64,000 nt of DNA from an uncultured Oscillospiraceae bacterium. GTDB lineage: Bacteria > Bacillota > Clostridia > Oscillospirales > Oscillospiraceae. Positions 53,284 through 61,266 of this stretch are shown here, in pieces. The stretch spans positions 143,409 through 207,408 of the forward strand of contig CAKTJX010000001.1 of NCBI GenBank assembly GCA_934569045.1, in the 5' to 3' direction. A model generated the notes under the pieces. It made no database searches. It was not told the origin of the DNA and was given only the letters and a program-made list of their open reading frames with translations. Each line of letters opens with the position of its first letter. Position 1 is the stretch's first letter. The translations under genes were made by a program, and so were the position numbers.

Positions 53284-56058
53284 TTACCAGGGGTCTTCCT
53301 CGTTGTTCCCGTTGTCCGGGGTCTGATTTCCGCCGTTCATTCCGCCATCACCCCAGCTGCTGTCGCTGCCGTCATCATGGCTTCCGGTATGGTCCATGTT
53401 CTCATAGGCCTGCTGGTTGTGGATGGGGCAGACGATATAGGGGGTATCCGCGTCGTAATTGGCATCGTTGCGGAAGCCATGCCAGGCGGCGGGGTTGCCA
53501 TCGTTGTCTACGAAATAGACGTAGCCATCCTGGTAGTATTCGCTCTTCAGGCCGGAATTCATGGCGGCCCGAATCTCGTCCACCTCGCTCTGGGTCAGGC
53601 GAACCAGAGAGCGGGTCTCCACCTCCGCGTCCGGGAACAGACTGCAGAAGGGGGTCGCCACGCCGCCGCCGGTGACGCAGTAGCTGACCTGAACGTGCTT
53701 ATCACAGGTTTCCGTGGGGATATCCTCGGCGTAAGCATTGGCGGTGGACACCCGCGTGATGCCCCGGGCATCAGCGGAGCAGGCCGCGGTGGCCAGCTTG
53801 CCAGAATCCAGGCACACGGAAACGCTCTGGAACTGATTGCCGCTGTACAGGGACTTGGAGGGCAGGCCGTCGTGAATGGGCTGCATGACCATTTTCCACA
53901 GCCGGGCGGCGGGGTTGCCGTAGTTGCCCGTCAGGTTGATCTGCTCCGGCTGGTTGTAGCCGCACCAGACCGCGGCGGTATAATATCCGGTGTAGCCGCA
54001 GAACCAGCGGTCCCGGTTGCTGGAGGTGGTGCCGGTTTTACCGGCGATGTTCTGGCCCGGGAAGATGGCCGCACCGCCGGTGCCGTAGTTGGCGGCGTTG
54101 AACAGGCAGTAATTCATATATTCCACAGTCTTCTCGCTGAGGATCTGGCGGCTGTCCTGGGTATTGTCCAGCACCAGCTCTCCGTCGCTGTTGTAGACCT
54201 TGGTATAGGTTCTGGGCTCCCGGTAGACGCCATTGTTGGCGAAGGTGGCATAGGCCGCGGACATTTCCCGCACAGTGGAGCCCACCGTCAGCGCGCCCAG
54301 GGCCAGCGGGGCTACGCCCACGTCCGAAAGGCTCTGGCCGTTGGACAGGGCGTAGCTGTCCGTCAGAGAATTCTGGCCGAAGTTATACTTGGCGAAGCTG
54401 TAGCCGTAATTGGCGCCAATGGCGCTGAGGGTGTTGGCGGAAATCGCGTTCACCGAGGAGACAATGCCGCTGAAAATGGTGCGGGCATAATTGTATTCCC
54501 GGTTGTCATTTCTGGGGAAAGGAACCCCATCGTTGTACATCTGGGGCATGTCCTTGATCACCGTGGCCGGGCTGAAGCCGCCCTTTTCAAAGGCGGGGGC
54601 ATAAACAGAGATGGGCTTCTGGGAAGAGCCGGTTTGCAGCTTTGCCTGGGTGGCCTTGTTGTAGGCGAAGAAGTCCGTCTTCTCCCCGACACCGCCGGAC
54701 AGCGCCACCACATCACCGGTGGAATTGTCGATCACCACAATGCCGGACTGGAGCTGCTGGGTGCTGCGGGTGGTGGGAATTTTTTCCAGGTCTGTATAGA
54801 TGGCATCCACCTGATCCTGCACGTCCATATCCAAGGTCGTATAGATGTGGTAGCCGCCCTTCTGGATTCGCTCCAGATAATAGTTGCGGGTCTTCTCCCC
54901 CGCGCTCTCCCAGTCCACGCCGTCCTGGGCTGCCAGATCCGAGGCAACGTCCAGAATGGCCGCGTCCACGAACCAGGAGTACACATTCTGGGAGGCATCC
55001 TGGTTTACGGTGGTCAGATTGCCGCACTCCGGGCAGTAGTAGTGGTCCCCCTCATGCTGGAAGGTGGACACGGTGCCGGAATAACCGCAGTTGGCACAGA
55101 CCGCCCAGCGGTCCTCCGGGGCGATGCCCTCCTTGAAGACCATTTCCTGGTTGACAGCCTCGTTGTACTCCTCCTGGGTCAGATAGCCCTGGTCCAGCAT
55201 TTCAGAGAGCACATTCAGCTGGCGATACCGGTTCCGGCCCGCGCCGTCCCGGAGGGCGCCCTTGTACTTGAAGACGTTCTCGGAATAGGGGTTGAACAGA
55301 GAGGGGTTATTGGTAATGCTGATGAGGCTGGCGCACTCCGCCACCGTCAGGTTCTGCAATTCCTTGCCGAAGTAAGCGGCGGCGGCGCTCTTGACACCGT
55401 AGCAGCCCTTGCCCAGGTAAATCCGGTTCAGGTACTCATACATGATGAGGTCCTTGTCGTATTCCTTTTCAAACATCTGGGCCCGGAAAATTTCCATGAC
55501 CTTCCGCTGCACGGTGATGCTGTTCTCCTGGCTGACGTTCTTGATCAGCTGCTGGGTAATGGTGGAGCCGCCGAACTGGGAATCACCGCCGAAGAACATA
55601 TTCATGCAGGCCTTGACGGTCGTAATCCAGTCCACGCCCTGGTGCTCATAGAAGCGCTTGTCCTCAATGGCCACCGTGGCATTGATCAGGGTCTGGGGAA
55701 TTTCGTCCAGGCTGGCGATCTGCCGGTCTGTGGTAGTATAGATCTGCTGCAGCTGCTGAATATTTCCGTCGCTGTCCACATAGTAAAGAAAGGAGGTCTT
55801 CTCCAGATCGTAGTCGTCAATGGACCAGTCGGAGGCCTCTGTCAGAATATCGTTCTGCAGGTAGTCCCCCAGGGTACCCACAAAGACCACGCCGCACACC
55901 AGCAGGATCAGCACCACCGTCACCGCCGCGCCGATGGCGATTTTCAGAACGGACAGCAGGGTGCTGCCCAGGGTATAGACCGTTTTCAGCGACCAGTGGG
56001 GATTCCAGTCCTGCCGCTGCTTTTTGGTTCTCCTTTTCTTTTTTTCTTCATTTGCCAT
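53284..56058 (-). CDS. Class A penicillin-binding protein with an inserted zinc ribbon
   Basis: Bifunctional cell-wall synthase of 924 residues. After a basic cytoplasmic start and one membrane helix (about 35-62) comes a GT51 glycosyltransferase domain (EDKRFYEHQG and GGSTITQQLIKN) and a transpeptidase domain with SxxK at GSSQKP (near 477), SxN as SANTL and KTG as AGKTGTT. Between the two domains, around residues 320-345, a CANC...CPEC zinc ribbon is inserted. The last 60 residues are Gly/Asp/Asn-rich. ATG 56058 lies behind GGAGGTT. It heads the PBP-methyltransferase-ecf-truA run. Confidence 0.92.
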   Translation of the reverse strand: MANEEKKKRRTKKQRQDWNPHWSLKTVYTLGSTLLSVLKIAIGAAVTVVLILLVCGVVFVGTLGDYLQNDILTEASDWSIDDYDLEKTSFLYYVDSDGNIQQLQQIYTTTDRQIASLDEIPQTLINATVAIEDKRFYEHQGVDWITTVKACMNMFFGGDSQFGGSTITQQLIKNVSQENSITVQRKVMEIFRAQMFEKEYDKDLIMYEYLNRIYLGKGCYGVKSAAAAYFGKELQNLTVAECASLISITNNPSLFNPYSENVFKYKGALRDGAGRNRYRQLNVLSEMLDQGYLTQEEYNEAVNQEMVFKEGIAPEDRWAVCANCGYSGTVSTFQHEGDHYYCPECGNLTTVNQDASQNVYSWFVDAAILDVASDLAAQDGVDWESAGEKTRNYYLERIQKGGYHIYTTLDMDVQDQVDAIYTDLEKIPTTRSTQQLQSGIVVIDNSTGDVVALSGGVGEKTDFFAYNKATQAKLQTGSSQKPISVYAPAFEKGGFSPATVIKDMPQMYNDGVPFPRNDNREYNYARTIFSGIVSSVNAISANTLSAIGANYGYSFAKYNFGQNSLTDSYALSNGQSLSDVGVAPLALGALTVGSTVREMSAAYATFANNGVYREPRTYTKVYNSDGELVLDNTQDSRQILSEKTVEYMNYCLFNAANYGTGGAAIFPGQNIAGKTGTTSSNRDRWFCGYTGYYTAAVWCGYNQPEQINLTGNYGNPAARLWKMVMQPIHDGLPSKSLYSGNQFQSVSVCLDSGKLATAACSADARGITRVSTANAYAEDIPTETCDKHVQVSYCVTGGGVATPFCSLFPDAEVETRSLVRLTQSEVDEIRAAMNSGLKSEYYQDGYVYFVDNDGNPAAWHGFRNDANYDADTPYIVCPIHNQQAYENMDHTGSHDDGSDSSWGDGGMNGGNQTPDNGNNEEDPW

Positions 56059-56374
56059 GGAATATAACCTCCAATTCCGGGGCCTGGGGCCACGAATGGT
56101 ACCTTTCTTTCTGGTAAGACACAACTGTCCGTCATATCATCGGTAAACTATATCATATTTTGCCGGAAAGTGAAAGACCCAATTTCTTAATAATCCATAA
56201 ATTCGGAGCTATGCTCCCTCTTCCCCCATAAGCGCGGGTTTGGGCAGAAAAAGTTCCGTTTCTCATTTTGGTAGTATTCCCCGGAAACGAATGTATTTTT
56301 CCTGTTTTTGCCCGCCGAAGCTTTGGAATTTTGGGCGCGGGCCAGGGCTTTTCAAGTGAGGCGCAATTTTCCTC
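56059..56374. other. Gene-free stretch
   Basis: No coding frame with a ribosome-binding site is visible on either strand. It holds the leader and probable promoter of the PBP gene (TATGAT/GATATA near 56150) and a short GGAGC/GCTCC hairpin near 56204-56216. The AT-rich sequence between 56160 and 56330 shows nothing I can name. Confidence 0.5.
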
Positions 56375-56403
56375 TTGCTTTTTTCGCTGGGGAGTTGTAG
56401 AAT
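56375..56403 (+). promoter_or_regulatory. Promoter of DUF1292
   Basis: TTGCTT (56375-56380) and TAGAAT (56398-56403), 17 bp apart. Confidence 0.75.
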
Positions 56404-56439
56404 ACAGACAAGAAAAGCCCAGAATGAAAGGAACAATCT

Positions 56440-56733
56440 ATGGAAGATCAATATGGTTCCGATTTTATCACCATTGTAGACGAGGACGGCACGGAATACG
56501 AGCTGGAGGTTTTGTCTACTCTGGAGTATAACGGGGAAACCTATATGGCGGTGGTGCCCGCCTCCACCGGAGAAGAGGGCGAGGAGCTTCAGCTGGAAGT
56601 GAGCATCCTCAAATCCACAGAAGAAGACGGCGAGCCCCTGCTCACCGCCATCGAGGACGAAGAGGAGTTGAAGGCCGTCTATGACCTGATCATGGGCGAG
56701 CTGTACGAGGACGAAGAAGAAGCGGACGAATGA
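56440..56733 (+). CDS. DUF1292 family protein
   Basis: A 97-residue, very acidic soluble protein with the DUF1292 fold pattern (FITIVDEDGTEYELEVLSTLE, then YMAVVPAS, then VSILKSTEEDG). The family is of unknown function and usually lies near alaS, ireB and ruvX. Here ruvX is about 2.8 kb away. ATG 56440 has GAAAGGAA upstream. The structured RNA follows directly. Confidence 0.93.
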   Translation: MEDQYGSDFITIVDEDGTEYELEVLSTLEYNGETYMAVVPASTGEEGEELQLEVSILKSTEEDGEPLLTAIEDEEELKAVYDLIMGELYEDEEEADE

Positions 56734-56734
56734 G

Positions 56735-56936
56735 TCCTTTCTTCCTGCTTGGTGCGTGTCGTGTCCTTTTGGACCCACATTTTTTAATCGGGAAGTTAGA
56801 CTTCCCGGCGGGATTGCAGACCTCCCGCCCACGCTTTGACGTGTGGTGGACGCTGGGAGCAGAGAACGTCGGGAGCGGCAACCCACCTGCCATTTCGTGC
56901 AGGTCATAATTGGATGCGGTACGGCTAAAGCGGGGC
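56735..56936 (+). ncRNA. ssrS: Structured RNA, probably 6S RNA
   Basis: About 200 bases without a coding frame that fold by eye into one structured RNA. CCTGCTT (56744-56750) pairs with AAGCGGG (56928-56934) and the next ten or so bases continue the closing stem with G-U pairs; several internal hairpins follow, including CGGGAAG-ttaga-CTTCCCG (56779-56797) and CCTGC-catttcgt-GCAGG. A strong terminator lies directly after it. Length, position in a clostridial chromosome and closing stem fit 6S RNA, the sponge for sigma-70-type RNA polymerase. Another clostridial structured RNA such as the raiA motif cannot be excluded. Confidence 0.55.
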
Positions 56937-56967
56937 CCCGGGAAGATTTATCTTCCCGGGTTTTTTC
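56937..56967 (+). terminator. Terminator of the structured RNA
   Basis: Ten-base perfect stem CCCGGGAAGA/TCTTCCCGGG (56937-56946 and 56951-56960) with a TTTA loop and six T residues. Confidence 0.92.
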
Positions 56968-57007
56968 TTTCTTTTTTACATTTTTCCCGAAATACGTCTT
57001 TTTCCTC

Positions 57008-57036
57008 TTGAAACCGGAGGGAATATCCGTTATAAT
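57008..57036 (+). promoter_or_regulatory. Promoter of the parvulin foldase gene
   Basis: TTGAAA (57008-57013) and TATAAT (57031-57036), exactly 17 bp apart. Confidence 0.85.
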
Positions 57037-57104
57037 ATCCGGGTCTATCTGCAAATATCTGTTTGCGGAACCAGCAGACCATGAAAACGAGAGGAAATGA
57101 TACC

Positions 57105-58712
57105 ATGAGTGCATCCAGCAAGAAGAAGCTTCGTGCTGAAGAAAACACCGCCAAGCTGACCGAAAAGCAGCTTGCGCAGCAGAAGGAAGACAAGAAGGTT
57201 AAGGTCTACACCATCGCCTTTGCCGTTGTTCTTGTGGTCCTGATCGCCATTGCGGGCTTCACCGGCATCAACCGTGCTGTGTCCAACAGCGGTTCCCGGG
57301 AGAAGAAGACCGTGGCTCTGACTCTGGGCGATACCACCCTGAGCAACGCGGAGCTGAGCTACTACTATATCGACACCGTCAACAATTTCTACTCCCAGAA
57401 CGGCACCTACGCCATGCTCTACGGTCTGGACACCAGCAAGGCGCTGGATCAGCAGACCTTTGACGAAGAGGCCGGCACCACCTGGGCAGACTACTTCCTG
57501 TCCTCCGCCGAGCAGAGCGCCCGGGCCATCCGCGCTGTGGCGGACGAGGCCGTGGCCAACGGCCATGAGCTCAGCGAGACCGAGCAGTCCCAGCTGGATT
57601 CTCTGGAGTCCACCCTGGCCCTGTATGCCCAGGTCTACGGCTACTCCAGCGCCGAGAACTACCTGAAGGCCATGTACGGCAACGGCGCGGCTCTGGACAC
57701 CTACAAGGAGTACTACCGGCTGAACCTGCTGGCCAGCGGCTACCAGACCGAGTACCGTGACAGCCTGACCTACACCGCCGACCAGGTTGCCGCCAAGGAC
57801 GCGGAGGACCCCGCGACCTACAATTCCTACACCTACAACCAGTATTACCTCAGCGCCAGCCGCTACCTGGATGACGAGGCCACCAATGAGGAGAAGGCTG
57901 CCGCCGCCGAGGCCGATGCCAAGGCCATCACCGGTGAGGACATCACCTCCGTGGAGGCCATGGATGCCGCCATCGCGGCTCTGGAGGTCAACAAGGACAC
58001 CACCGCCTCCAGCTCCTCCATGACCGATCAGCGCTACACCTCCGTCAACTCCGTCATTGCCCAGTGGATCAGCGACAGCAGCCGCAAGGAGGGCGACAAG
58101 ACCTATATCGCCAGCACCTCCACCACCACCGATGATGACGGCAACGAAGTGACCACCGTTGCCGGCTACTATGCCGTGTACTTCATCAGCGCCAACGACA
58201 ACGAGTTCCCCCTGGTGAATGTGCGGCACATGCTGGCAGGCTTTGAGGGCGGTACCACCGAAAACGGTACCACCACCTACTCCGATGAGGAGAAGGCCGC
58301 CGCCAAGGAAAAGGCCGAGAGCTGGCTGAACGAATGGGAATCCGGCGATGCCACCGAGGAAAGCTTCGCCGCGCTGGCCACCGAATACTCCACCGATACC
58401 GGCTCCAAGGACAACGGCGGCCTGTACGAGGATGTGTACCCCGGCCAGATGGTCAGTGCCTTCAACAACTGGTGCTTTGACGAGAGCCGCAAGCCCGGCG
58501 ACACCGGCATTGTGGAGACCAGCTACGGCTACCATGTCATGTACTTCGTGGGCCAGGCAGAGGACACCTACCGGACCTACCTGATCAAGAACGATCTGAT
58601 CAGCGAGGACTACACCAGCTGGTACAACAACCTGGTGGACAGCCTGGATATGACCGTAGGCGACACCTCCTATATCCGCACCAACCTGGTGCTGAACTCC
58701 GGCTCCAACTGA
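57105..58712 (+). CDS. Membrane-anchored peptidyl-prolyl isomerase (parvulin, PrsA/SurA-like foldase)
   Basis: A 535-residue extracytoplasmic folding factor. A lysine-rich cytoplasmic start is followed by one membrane helix (about 34-55), then a helical SurA-N-like chaperone region, and a PpiC/parvulin domain at about 370-500 (VNVRHMLAGFEGG, FAALATEYSTD, SYGYHVMYFVG). The start is ATG 57105 behind AGAGGAA; the ATG at 57081 has no site. It has its own promoter and a terminator, and is not obviously linked to its neighbours. Confidence 0.88.
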   Translation: MSASSKKKLRAEENTAKLTEKQLAQQKEDKKVKVYTIAFAVVLVVLIAIAGFTGINRAVSNSGSREKKTVALTLGDTTLSNAELSYYYIDTVNNFYSQNGTYAMLYGLDTSKALDQQTFDEEAGTTWADYFLSSAEQSARAIRAVADEAVANGHELSETEQSQLDSLESTLALYAQVYGYSSAENYLKAMYGNGAALDTYKEYYRLNLLASGYQTEYRDSLTYTADQVAAKDAEDPATYNSYTYNQYYLSASRYLDDEATNEEKAAAAEADAKAITGEDITSVEAMDAAIAALEVNKDTTASSSSMTDQRYTSVNSVIAQWISDSSRKEGDKTYIASTSTTTDDDGNEVTTVAGYYAVYFISANDNEFPLVNVRHMLAGFEGGTTENGTTTYSDEEKAAAKEKAESWLNEWESGDATEESFAALATEYSTDTGSKDNGGLYEDVYPGQMVSAFNNWCFDESRKPGDTGIVETSYGYHVMYFVGQAEDTYRTYLIKNDLISEDYTSWYNNLVDSLDMTVGDTSYIRTNLVLNSGSN

Positions 58713-58722
58713 CGCATGCATA

Positions 58723-58766
58723 AAAAGCCCTCCCGTGGAAAAGCTTTCCCGGGAGGTGCTTTTTTA
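58723..58766 (+). terminator. Terminator of the foldase gene, overlapping the next gene's ribosome-binding site
   Basis: Imperfect stem CTCCCGTGGAAA with TTTCCCGGGAG, flanked by AAAAAGC and GCTTTTTT. The 3' arm GGGAGG (58751-58756) is also the ribosome-binding site of the TauE/SafE-type gene, whose ATG follows the T-run. Confidence 0.8.
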
Positions 58767-59110
58767 TGTGGAGCTATCTTTTGGCCGGCGGCACGGCGGG
58801 GGCTGTGGCTGGCCTGTTCGGGGCAGGCGGCGGGCTGGTTCTGGTGCCGCTGCTGCGGCGTTGCAAAGACCTACCCACCAAGAGTCTTTTCCCCAGCTCT
58901 GTGGCGGTGATCCTGCCCATCTGCGTGGTCAGCATTCTGGCTGGGGCTATGCAGGGGCAGCTATACCTGAAGGAGGCCCTCCCCTATCTGCTGGGCAGCA
59001 CCCTTGGCGGCGGGATTGCCGCAGGGATTGGCAGAAAAATCCCGGTACAGTGGCTGCACCGGGGGCTGGGGATTCTGATTCTCTGGGGCGGGGTTCGGAA
59101 CTTATGCTGA
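58766..59110 (+). CDS. TauE/SafE-type (TSUP) permease, half 1
   Basis: A 114-residue membrane protein equal to one repeat of a TauE/SafE permease. It has about four hydrophobic helices and the family's glycine-rich opening (GTAGAVAGLFGAGGGLVLVPLL). Complete TSUP permeases of about 250 residues contain two such repeats in one chain. The ribosome-binding site is formed by the 3' arm of the upstream terminator. Its TGA overlaps the start of the second half by seven bases (ATGCTGA). TSUP proteins export sulfite, sulfonates or organic anions; the substrate is unknown here. Confidence 0.85.
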   Translation: MWSYLLAGGTAGAVAGLFGAGGGLVLVPLLRRCKDLPTKSLFPSSVAVILPICVVSILAGAMQGQLYLKEALPYLLGSTLGGGIAAGIGRKIPVQWLHRGLGILILWGGVRNLC

Positions 59111-59478
59111 CAAATCCAATTACGGCAATTGCGGTCAGCACTGTGCTGGGGATTCTCTCCGGGCTGGGCATCGGCGGCGGGAGCCTGCTGATTCTGTGGC
59201 TCACCGGGGTGCTGGGCTGGGTGCCGGAGATCGCCCGGAGCGTGAACCTGCTGTTCTTTCTGCCGGGAGCTTTGCTCGCAACCCTGCTGCGGCGGAAGGA
59301 AATCCCCTGGAAGCAGGTCTGGCCCGCCATTTTATCCGGCTGCGCAGCAGCCGCCGTGGTCACCTTTCTGCGCCCGCTGCTGCCGGAGGCGCTGCTGCGC
59401 AGAGCCTTTGGGGTGCTGCTGCTGTTTACGGGACTGCGGGAGCTGTGCTACAGGGATTCGTCCCGCGCTTCTAAATAG
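59104..59478 (+). CDS. TauE/SafE-type (TSUP) permease, half 2
   Basis: A 124-residue membrane protein with the second TSUP repeat, opening with AVSTVLGILSGLGIGGGSLLILWL, the equivalent of the first repeat motif, then about three further hydrophobic segments. It overlaps half 1 by seven bases and would be co-translated. The two halves probably make a heterodimer that replaces the usual single chain. It ends five bases from the stop of convergent ruvX. Confidence 0.85.
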   Translation: MLTNPITAIAVSTVLGILSGLGIGGGSLLILWLTGVLGWVPEIARSVNLLFFLPGALLATLLRRKEIPWKQVWPAILSGCAAAAVVTFLRPLLPEALLRRAFGVLLLFTGLRELCYRDSSRASK

Positions 59479-59483
59479 GCCCG

Positions 59484-59903
59484 TTATTTCGCGTTTTTCT
59501 TGTAGGCCAGATAGCCTTCCAGGATCAGGGACGCGGCCACGGCGTCTACGGTGTTTTTTCGCTTGGTTCCGTGATAATTGTGGGCGGAGAGAATGTTGTG
59601 GGCCTCTACCGTGGTGCGGCGTTCGTCCCACATTTTCACAGGCAGGCCGGTGGCTTCCGCCAGCTCCTGGGCGAAGGCACGGCACAGCTCCGCCCGGCTG
59701 CCCTCGGTGCCGTCCATATTTTTCGGCAGCCCCACGACAATTTCCGTTACCTCGTGCTCTTTGGCAAGCCGGACAAGGTCCGCCATAGCCTTTTCGCGGT
59801 TCCGGCTGGGCACTACCAGGGTGGAACCCACAATGGAGCACAGCAGATCCGAAAAGGCAACGCCGGTGCGGGCGTCTCCATAATCAATTCCCATAATACG
59901 CAT
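59484..59903 (-). CDS. ruvX: Putative pre-16S rRNA nuclease/Holliday junction resolvase RuvX (YqgF)
   Basis: A 139-residue RNase-H-fold protein of the YqgF family, implicated in 16S rRNA 5'-end maturation. The family opening MGIDYGDARTGVA with catalytic aspartate is at residues 4-16, and WDERRTTVEA and DAVAASLILEGYL carry the remaining acidic residues. ATG 59903 has AAAGGAA upstream. Its stop lies five bases from that of the convergent TSUP half, with no terminator between. Confidence 0.93.
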   Translation of the reverse strand: MRIMGIDYGDARTGVAFSDLLCSIVGSTLVVPSRNREKAMADLVRLAKEHEVTEIVVGLPKNMDGTEGSRAELCRAFAQELAEATGLPVKMWDERRTTVEAHNILSAHNYHGTKRKNTVDAVAASLILEGYLAYKKNAK

Positions 59904-60057
59904 TTTTGAAATTCCTTTCCTCATTTCTGTCTGCCTCTATTTTAGCGAAACCGTGGGCAAAAGGCAAGGGCTGTGCACCGAAAAATAAGAAAGCTGCAAA
60001 ACCTACAGATTCTATCGGATTCCCTGAGAAAATCCCAGAAAAAAGGGAAAATAAATA

Positions 60058-60086
60058 TTGACAAGGGCCCTACCCTGTGTTAGAAT
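60058..60086 (+). promoter_or_regulatory. Consensus promoter of rpmG-secE-nusG
   Basis: TTGACA (60058-60063) and TAGAAT (60081-60086), 17 bp apart. It gives a transcript start near 60093 and a leader of about 133 bases before rpmG. Confidence 0.85.
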
Positions 60087-60092
60087 GATTTC

Positions 60093-60226
60093 ACCTGTGA
60101 AAAAGGGCTCTTTTTTTGTGCGCCTTTTTCAGCCCCGGAGCGATTTCCATTGTAGTTCATCGCTTTCTAAATTTTTTCTTCTAGCCGGGTGTGATACAGG
60201 GAGGCAAATTTTAAGGAGGTGCCGTT
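60093..60226 (+). promoter_or_regulatory. Structured leader of rpmG
   Basis: TGAAAAAGG (60098-60106) is complementary to CCTTTTTCA (60123-60131) with a 16-base loop containing a run of seven Ts. A second, overlapping pairing GGGCT/AGCCC excludes the first. A further AGCGA/TCGCT hairpin (60139-60164) is followed by a T-rich stretch ending near 60181. The AAGGAGG site of rpmG follows. This may be an attenuator or autoregulatory leader; I do not recognise it as a known ribosomal-protein leader. Confidence 0.5.
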
Positions 60227-60376
60227 ATGCGCGTGAAAGTCACTTTGAGATGCTCTGAGTGCAAGCAGAGAAACTACAACACCATGAAGAACAAGAAGAA
60301 CGACCCCGACCGTCTCGAGATGAAGAAGTACTGCAGATTCTGCAGAAAGCACACCACTCACACTGAGACCAAGTAA
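60227..60376 (+). CDS. rpmG: Ribosomal protein L33
   Basis: A 49-residue large-subunit ribosomal protein. It keeps both zinc-binding CxxC pairs (C9/C12 and C36/C39; CSEC and CRFC), so it is the zinc-binding form. AAGGAGG precedes ATG 60227. The rpmG-secE-nusG order is the usual one in Firmicutes. Confidence 0.96.
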   Translation: MRVKVTLRCSECKQRNYNTMKNKKNDPDRLEMKKYCRFCRKHTTHTETK

Positions 60377-60391
60377 GGAGGACGCCCCATC

Positions 60392-60622
60392 ATGGCAGAA
60401 GTCAAAAAGGAAAACTGGTTCAAGAGAACCTGGGGCAAGGTCTGCAAGTACTTCCGTGAGCTGAAAAGCGAACTGAAGAAGGTCGTTTGGCCCACCCCCC
60501 AGCAGGTGCTGAAAAATGCAGCCATTGTGGTCGCCTGCGTGATCTGCGTCGGCGTTTTCATCTGGCTGTTTGACTTTGTTGCTCAGGTTGGTATCGACGC
60601 CCTGATTGGTGTCTTCCACTAA
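60392..60622 (+). CDS. secE: Protein translocase subunit SecE
   Basis: A 76-residue single-span membrane protein of the SecYEG channel. The amphipathic pre-helix (FRELKSELKKVVWPTPQQ) and one membrane segment (about 46-66) are the essential features. Located between rpmG and nusG. Confidence 0.96.
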   Translation: MAEVKKENWFKRTWGKVCKYFRELKSELKKVVWPTPQQVLKNAAIVVACVICVGVFIWLFDFVAQVGIDALIGVFH

Positions 60623-60633
60623 GGGTAGAAGTC

Positions 60634-61164
60634 ATGGCAGAAACTGCAAAATGGTATGTGGTGCATACCTACTCCGGGTATGAGAACACCGTAAAAGCGA
60701 CGATTGAAAAAACCGTCGAGTCCCGTAAGCTGCAGGACCAGATTCTGGCCGTGTCCATTCCTCTGGAGACCGTGACGGAAATCACGGAGACCGGTGCCAG
60801 CAAAACCTATGACCGCAAGGTCTACCCGGGTTATGTTCTGGTTAAGATGGTTTACAGTGACGATACCTGGCATGTGATCCGGAATGTCCGCGGAGTCACC
60901 GGCTTTGTGGGCTCTTCCAGCAACGATCCCACTCCCCTGACCGACGAAGAGGTCTACGCCATGGGTGTGGAAAAGAAGGAGATCATCGTCAACTACGCGG
61001 TGGGCGATACCGTCCGGATCGTAGACGGTCCTCTGAGCTCCTTCACCGGCACGGTGGACAGCATCGATGTCGACAACAACTCGGTGAACGTGGTTGTTTC
61101 CATGTTTGGCCGGGAGACCACGGTTGAGTTTGAGCTCGACCAAGTAGAGGTCGTTTCCCAATAA
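60634..61164 (+). CDS. nusG: Transcription elongation/antitermination factor NusG
   Basis: A 176-residue factor with an N-terminal NGN domain (WYVVHTYSGYE, VYPGYVLVKMVYSD) and a C-terminal KOW domain (VGDTVRIVDGPLSSFTG). It binds RNA polymerase and couples to the ribosome. Start ATG 60634 lies 11 bases after secE. Confidence 0.97.
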   Translation: MAETAKWYVVHTYSGYENTVKATIEKTVESRKLQDQILAVSIPLETVTEITETGASKTYDRKVYPGYVLVKMVYSDDTWHVIRNVRGVTGFVGSSSNDPTPLTDEEVYAMGVEKKEIIVNYAVGDTVRIVDGPLSSFTGTVDSIDVDNNSVNVVVSMFGRETTVEFELDQVEVVSQ

Positions 61165-61192
61165 ACGCATCGGGCCGGATTCCGGCCGGAAC

Positions 61193-61243
61193 GTGGGAGG
61201 GGTTTTCGCCCCGAAAGAAATGCGCAGCGCGCATCATTACCAC
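61193..61243 (+). promoter_or_regulatory. Probable L1-binding site in the rplK leader
   Basis: GTGGGAGG (61193-61200) and ATTACCAC (61236-61243) resemble the two strands of the L1-binding helix in 23S rRNA (GGUGGGAGG and AAUACCACC), with GTGG/CCAC closing the structure. A GGCCGG-att-CCGGCC hairpin sits just upstream (61173-61187). It fits feedback control of the L11-L1 operon by L1. Confidence 0.6.
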
Positions 61244-61266
61244 ATCTTATTCAGGAGGTGCTATTT

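Noticed and set aside
52756-56067. Plus-strand open frame of 1103 codons opposite the PBP and methyltransferase genes
   Set aside because: It has no ribosome-binding site, spans two well-supported genes on the other strand and reads as His/Gly/Val/Leu-rich low-complexity sequence. It is the usual antisense frame produced by GC-rich codons.
56735-56936. SRP RNA, RNase P RNA or tmRNA
   Set aside because: The conserved SRP domain-IV loop, the RNase P core motifs and a tRNA-like acceptor domain are all absent, and the length does not fit RNase P or tmRNA.
57045-58721. Minus-strand open frame of 558 codons opposite the foldase gene
   Set aside because: Val/Gly/Leu repeats that mirror the codons of the foldase; the foldase has promoter, ribosome-binding site, domains and terminator.
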